From Apostichopus japonicus (Eukaryota; Echinodermata; Holothuroidea; Aspidochirotida; Stichopodidae), in NCBI RefSeq assembly GCF_037975245.1, contig NC_092563.1:3481001-3545000 (forward strand): a stretch of DNA of 64,000 bases. The letters are read 5' to 3'. Shown here one piece after another: positions 58,812 through 64,000 of the stretch. The translations under genes and the position numbers were made by a program. How positions within the stretch are numbered: position 1 is the stretch's first letter; each line of letters starts with the position of its first letter. The notes under the pieces were generated by a model, which saw nothing but the letters and a program-made list of their open reading frames with translations, ran no database searches and had not been told where the DNA came from.

Positions 58812-61623
58812 TAAGTGTTAAGAACCACTAAGCAGCAGCAAAATAATATTGCATGTAAGAAAAGAGTGTTATTGTGTTATGGAAATGTTTTAGCTCTCCA
58901 CGCCTCGAAATGTATGCATCAATCCTGGGCATTTAAACCAGCTGTAGCTTAGGCAGTGGCAGAGCCGTATATCTGGGCAGTAGTACTAGTAATATAGGGC
59001 GCCTCTGTTTTGCAAGCAGGTATTGCGGAGTGTGCCTTCGCGGAAAGAAAAAGTAACACAGACCTACAGTCGGAGTATACGATCAATGTGACACAAATAA
59101 TGCTAGGTATGGGCAAACATTGATCTATTTCATATGATGGTACAGCAGAATACAGTATGCCTACTCTGCTTACTCAGTATAGTTTAACAAGTACAAGGCC
59201 TACTACTATAATTTGTTATTGTTAGTCTGTTTGACCTATGCCTCGGCTGTATAATTTTCTGTTTCAACTGCCACATGCCGTGTTACCATAATAAAGACAG
59301 TACTACATAATAAAGACAGTACACTTTCTTCTGAACCAGTTAAATAGCTTAGTCTTATACTAGGCAAAGGCTAGGCCCACCTGTTCCACTAAGGCAAGTA
59401 TAATTATAATTTAACAATAGTGATGATAGGGCTTACAAACTGTCTGGCTTAATTGAATTTTATGAGGGGTCGTGTTTTTCCAGACTGAGAAACATGTTGT
59501 TCATGACAGTACTTCTTTGTTCAGGTAGCCTAGCTTCAGTTGAGTTTGTAAATGTAAACCAGATACAAATTGTCATCAGGTTCACTGATGGTCTGAATTT
59601 GGCTTGTTTTTAATTGTGTTACTAAGCAGTGTCAGTGACATTGTTAATTATCTATCAATGAGCTGTGTAGCCACAAAGATTTCTTATAATGGTATATTCA
59701 TTGAAGCTGGTGAGTTTGCAATGTTAAGAAAATTTCTTGTTATGTGGATCAGTGTTCTTTGAAAATGACTTTTTAGGTATCTGCATGTCTGCAATGCTAC
59801 AAAGTGTTGCTTAAAGTTTGTGAGGCCGTAGGCCTACTTTAATGGTTAAATATGTACAAAAATTGCTCCATTTATATATATATTCATCTTTGCTCTTGTG
59901 TAATAATGTGAACACTGTATGCATAAATACTAATTTTCTGTGTACCTCAGTCCCTGCATTGAAAACTATGCAAGGTTTGAAAGTCACACATTGGCTCACT
60001 AAAAAAGGTAACCTTTGTCACCTGCTAGATCTATGTACGCGGAACGCAAGTGTACGGCATTCACACTTCAACAGACTTATATACCATGTCACCTTTGCAA
60101 TCAACAAATTTCTGTGTACCTCTGTCCCTGCTTTGAACATTCACAGTAGGGTTCTAATCTTGAGCAGATTTATCAGTCTTACTAGTGTACACAAACGATT
60201 CTTCCTGAAATCATGCAAGGTTTGAAAGTCACACATTGGTTCACTAAAAAAGTTAACTTTTATTACCTGCTATATCTATGTATGCTGAATGCAAGTTTAC
60301 GGCAGTCACACATCAACAGACTCATATCCCATGTGAGCTTTGCAATCAACAAATGAGCAAACATACGTACACAGCTGTAAAATATAAATATAGCATTGGA
60401 AATGAAAAACCACGTAGTTCGATCGTAAGTATTGGGGTTCATTCATGAGTGGTTGGTAAACATTGCCATTGGTACTGCAGGAAGCTAGACAAATTACGTT
60501 CATGAGAGATGTATATGTAACTAATCAATGAATGCCAACAACTATGTTAAAGACTTCATAACTAAGTACTATGTCATTCCGCCCTTACGTAGAACTGTCC
60601 GAATCAAAGCATATATGTGTTGTTCTTGCCCACTCTCTGTTGTGATAAGAAATGAGTTGGACGCTGTCTAATAACTTTGTGAATAGATTTTTCTTTTCTT
60701 CATAAATTACCTGCATTTATTGATATTTATTTATTTATTTTTTTTTTTTTTAAATGGAGTAAATTACAACTGTCTTTAAAATGAGAATTGGATAGCCCTC
60801 GTATCCAGCTAAGAGAAACTGAATGGTTGTAAAAAAAAACTGATTAATTCTTTATCCCTTAATTAGCTCTTGGGTCCAATTCAGTAAAAAACTATTGATC
60901 CCGCAAAAATGATTTTGATGATTTAGTGTGTGAATCTTTGTTTTAGTATGCAAATGTTTGCAACTCATGCCTTGGTATTAGGTGCAACTTTGGTGATCTT
61001 ACTAAAAAATTTCAAAAATTTCCCCAAGTTGCTATTTACATGTGTTTAAATAGAATATAAATGTGAAAGTGTCTAGATGAGGAAATTGTAGAAGTCAGAG
61101 GAAGTCATTAATAACATCCTCTTTTGGTTTAAAAAGTATGTGAGTGTTACTTTCTGGAATATGTAGCAGGCAATACTTACAGCATTTTAAGATCTACAGT
61201 ATCGATTGAAACTGGTGGGATGAATTGGATTAATTTTAAGATTATCACGACAAATTTTAGTAAATCTACAATAATTGCTTTTCAGAAGTACTTTCTTTGA
61301 AGTTTGGACGCTTTTGATCATGCCCAGACATTCAGGAGGTGATATACCTCGTTAGTGTTCAATGAAATAATATGTTACATTCTAGAGTGAAAGTCAATAT
61401 GGCGAGAAATTTTATTCATTAAGGGTCGTGCAAGGTGTCAGAGATAAAAAACCGAAAGCCGTTTTAGTTTCAACTTTTTTCCGGTCCACATTGCTTTATA
61501 TCTTGATAGACAAGGAGCCGAGGTTTGGATTGTAAAGATCAAGCAGCATTGGGAAATGGTTTAGAGCACTATTAACAACCACCCCCCATTTAGCCCACAC
61601 ATTCACCTCCGATGTGTGCCGTA
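58812..61623. other. Possible first intron of the 61682 candidate gene
   Basis: Bounded by a GTAAGT at 58812 and an AG at 61623-61624 if the gene model holds. Contains the tandem duplication at 59967-60353 and otherwise AT-rich DNA without exons. Confidence 0.25.
59967..60353. repeat. Tandem duplication, unit about 245 bp
   Basis: ATGCAAGGTTTGAAAGTCAC at about 59968 recurs at about 60213. Both copies run on through CACATTGGCTCACTAAAAAA to CTTTGCAATCAACAAA, with scattered substitutions. TGTACCTC(A/T)GTCCCTGC precedes at 59941 and recurs near 60115. Confidence 0.85.
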
Positions 61624-61681
61624 GGGTAACCATCAGCGGAGCTGGGTGCACCATTGCCATGTTGGTGGAGCAAGCAGTTCT

Positions 61682-61786
61682 ATGGTACATTCAGCTAAGG
61701 AGAAGAGTGTTGCTAGGATATCAGAAGAATTGGATGGAGATACCATGAATAAGAGACCAAAGCGAACGATCTTCAAGAAAAAATTG
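61682..61786 (+). CDS. Candidate first coding exon of an unidentified gene
   Basis: An ATG at 61682 opens a 35-codon frame (begins MVHSAKEKSVARISEELDGD, ends KRTIFKKKL) that stops exactly at a GTACGT donor at 61787, phase 0. The peptide is strongly charged and non-repetitive, unlike the shadow frames nearby. A possible acceptor (GTGCCGTAG, ending 61624) would make the exon 5' UTR plus coding. Twin CREs at 58438-58463 and a GTAAGT donor at 58812 could mark its promoter and first non-coding exon. No downstream exon was identified before 64000. The family is not recognised; it could be chance. Confidence 0.3.
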
Positions 61787-62373
61787 GTACGTATTTTGCA
61801 GATGAGGGAGGGCACAGGAGGTTTTTGCCCCGTTGCCTACATTGTCACGTTGCGGCTGCACAGTCGTCGGCAGGTACATGTTATTTGATCTTTGTTACTC
61901 CTAAAGGTACCTCTGCCCCTCTCCTCTCCCGGACTCCTCTCTCTTTACCATTGGTGATCTTTTATTTCCAGAAAAAATACCAATGTGCCCCTAAAAGAAA
62001 CTGATCCTGTGACGCAAAATACAGCACTTGATGTGTTTGATGTCCTTTTCTATTCACTCTTTCAAAAGTTGAAATTATGGATTTGTTCAGAATAGTAGTA
62101 GTATTAGCATTAGATCAAGCACTTGTATGATAGCAGAAAAGAACCCATGATTAATTCATCTTGAAAATCGCTGGGGCACATGGTCCCCTAAAATATTCTC
62201 TTTTTATTCAGTGTAGTTAGGTTAAGTAGATGGAGAAAGTGCTTTAGTAGATTGGAGACAGGTAAGTAGCATCACTCGTGAACCCGCCAAACCCGTCAGA
62301 TTCGGAAACTTTCAAAATAGCAATAATTCGGTCTGCAATTAGGTCTTTCAACCTTTGAAGTGAATTGTTGACT

Positions 62374-62764
62374 CAGTGGCGGAGCGTCCATACAGTCAGG
62401 GGGGGGGGGCGGATGCCCCCCTGACAGACTCAAATGGACTGCTGGCACTCTTTTCAGCTCTTTACCACTTTTCACTTATTTGCGATTATTGACTTTTTAT
62501 TGCGCTCTCATCTACCTATTGACATTTGTCACATTTTGTTGGTGTAATTTGGCAATGACACCTATTTATTGTTCGTTTATCTGCAAATTAGCCAGGCCCA
62601 GAAAGGGTAATTTCCGGTGATCTAGGGAGTATCTTTACTCAAAAAATTTCTGTACGCTACGCGCCAACCTGTGGTGGCACTCCGCTTAGATAGTGTCGAA
62701 AGCGCCCCTACAGACCATTCTCGCCCCTCCTGAGTCCTGACCAATATCCCTAGCTCCGCCACTG
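62374..62764. mobile_element. 391-bp hAT-type MITE
   Basis: The terminal inverted repeat CAGTGGCGGAGC / GCTCCGCCACTG is perfect over 12 bp. Perfect 8-bp duplications TGTTGACT lie at 62366-62373 and 62765-62772. A G-run at 62400-62409 sits near the left end. No transposase; a non-autonomous hAT relic or active MITE. Confidence 0.93.
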
Positions 62765-62772
62765 TGTTGACT

Positions 62773-64000
62773 GGTTTATTCCAATAGTGAGCCAGTGGTA
62801 TTTTCTTATTTATCATACTTTCATGGGGCATTTTTCTACTTCTATGATCAACATATTAATTTTCATGTTATTACTGTGTTGCCACTATTCATCTGTACTA
62901 AATAGAACTAACAAAATTTACCATGACAAATGTTGTGTCTTAAATTCGATTGCAATTTGGCGAAAATTGTTACTTTTTAGGCCAAAATCTGTGACATTTA
63001 ATTTGTTATTAATTAAAATATATTCTCCTCGGACTTAATAATGGCTTACTTGCTTATTTGTAAATTAAAATGATTGATAACAGAATAACTTTCACTATTA
63101 AACTAATACTTCTTAACAAATTAATGTTTATCCCGACAAGACCCGGCCATCAAAAGGAGGTTCCTCGTGTAAGTAAACTTTGTTGTCCCACCAAATCATT
63201 TACACATGGAACCTATTTTATTGAGTGAATCATCCACAGGAGTTGTAAAGTATATTTCAATTTTTCTTAATCGTATAAGCCTATGCAGTATGCAGTGTTT
63301 TAAAGGATGGCAAAATAAGAAAGATTGAAAGTCAAATCAAAAATACAAGAAAGGTCATTCTAAATATTGACAGACCACATCGGTGTCTCATTACATATTT
63401 ATGTTGTTAAACTTTACATTGTCAATATTTCCCAGATTGTAATGCGATGCCAATTCTATCTCAAATTTATCTTGGAACAAGGTTTTTATAAGGCATTCGT
63501 AGTGTTTGCCAACTTCTTTCAGAATTTGAAATAATTTGGTTATACAACTTTGGTATGCCCCTTTACACGTGGAACATGTGAAACCTCTTTAGTAAGCAGA
63601 AAAATCAGATAAAGCTATTGATCAATGAATTGATTATGATTGCAGATAGCAACTGACTAAATTATTATAATAAAACAATAAAAAGGCTTAAAACCAGTTT
63701 ATTAAGGTGACTTATTGCAATGAAAACATTTTAATGTCCCTTTTACACATGAAACGTATAATTTTCAAGAAATTCAGGTGTTCTGAGGATGTAGTACACT
63801 CCTTTCCCCTTAAAAGGTTTTTACACATCGTCATTTTGAAGGTTCCTATTAGATAAAACAAATAGAAAAGGGGCTTTATGATAGAAGGTGATTGATAGAT
63901 TTTGGGGCTATAATGTGCATGTCACATGTTGGCACCCTTATTGTTGGAATGACCCAAATTCATAATAATGTTTTTAATATCATAAATGTGGTTCTAAATT
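62773..64000. other. Window end, no feature recognised
   Basis: AT-rich DNA without splice-supported frames or clear repeats. Any downstream exon of the 61682 candidate gene would lie here or beyond; I could not find one. Confidence 0.5.

Overview
The window is animal nuclear DNA. It is AT-rich and intron-rich, with GT-AG introns and C2H2 zinc-finger and mitochondrial AAA-protease genes of animal type. Transposon debris is dense: Penelope-like, CR1/Jockey-like LINE, hAT MITEs and tRNA-derived SINEs. A duplicated nrf-6-type acyltransferase, Penelope elements and many poly-G/poly-C runs suggest a marine invertebrate deuterostome, most likely an echinoderm. That placement is inference; nothing here fixes the species. 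There is no operon, CRISPR array or bacterial feature.

Layout. (1) 1-4158, minus strand: the first five coding exons of a 'nose resistant to fluoxetine' (nrf-6)-like membrane acyltransferase gene that leaves the window on the left. (2) 4159-6354: the shared upstream interval of two head-to-head paralogs. (3) 6355-24962, plus strand: a complete nrf-6-like gene. I reconstructed 15 exons with matching phases, giving 668 aa, or 679 aa with an in-frame 33-nt microexon. Its introns hold a U2-snRNA-headed insertion with flanking direct repeats, a 71-bp hAT MITE, a Penelope fragment inside a TA tract, decayed copies of exon 10, a LINE 3' end and a cluster of AGGTCA half-sites. The 3' UTR region carries a 0.58-kb tandem duplication. 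(4) 28637-44593, plus strand: a complete 15-exon AFG3L2-type mitochondrial m-AAA protease (791 aa) with all ATPase and metalloprotease motifs. Its roughly 6-kb intron 10 carries a 1.7-kb hAT-like element and a Penelope-like element with GIY-YIG endonuclease and 42-bp inverted termini. (5) 47240-52664, minus strand, convergent with AFG3L2: a three-coding-exon, 1312-aa, 13-finger C2H2 protein with an AT-hook. (6) 52.7-64 kb: mostly non-coding, with two hAT MITEs flanked by perfect 8-bp target duplications, twin consensus CRE sites, and one candidate first coding exon of a further plus-strand gene.

The genes do not form a pathway. The strongest recurring theme is local tandem duplication across exon/intron boundaries: the 5' edge of AFG3L2 exon 5, the 3' edge of AFG3L2 exon 10, and both edges of nrf-6 exon 10. 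A second theme is a likely gene-conversion tract in exon 5 of the nrf-6 pair. I found no clearly new multi-gene system. The most unusual single objects are the U2-headed insertion, the decayed exon array and the Penelope/TA-tract association.
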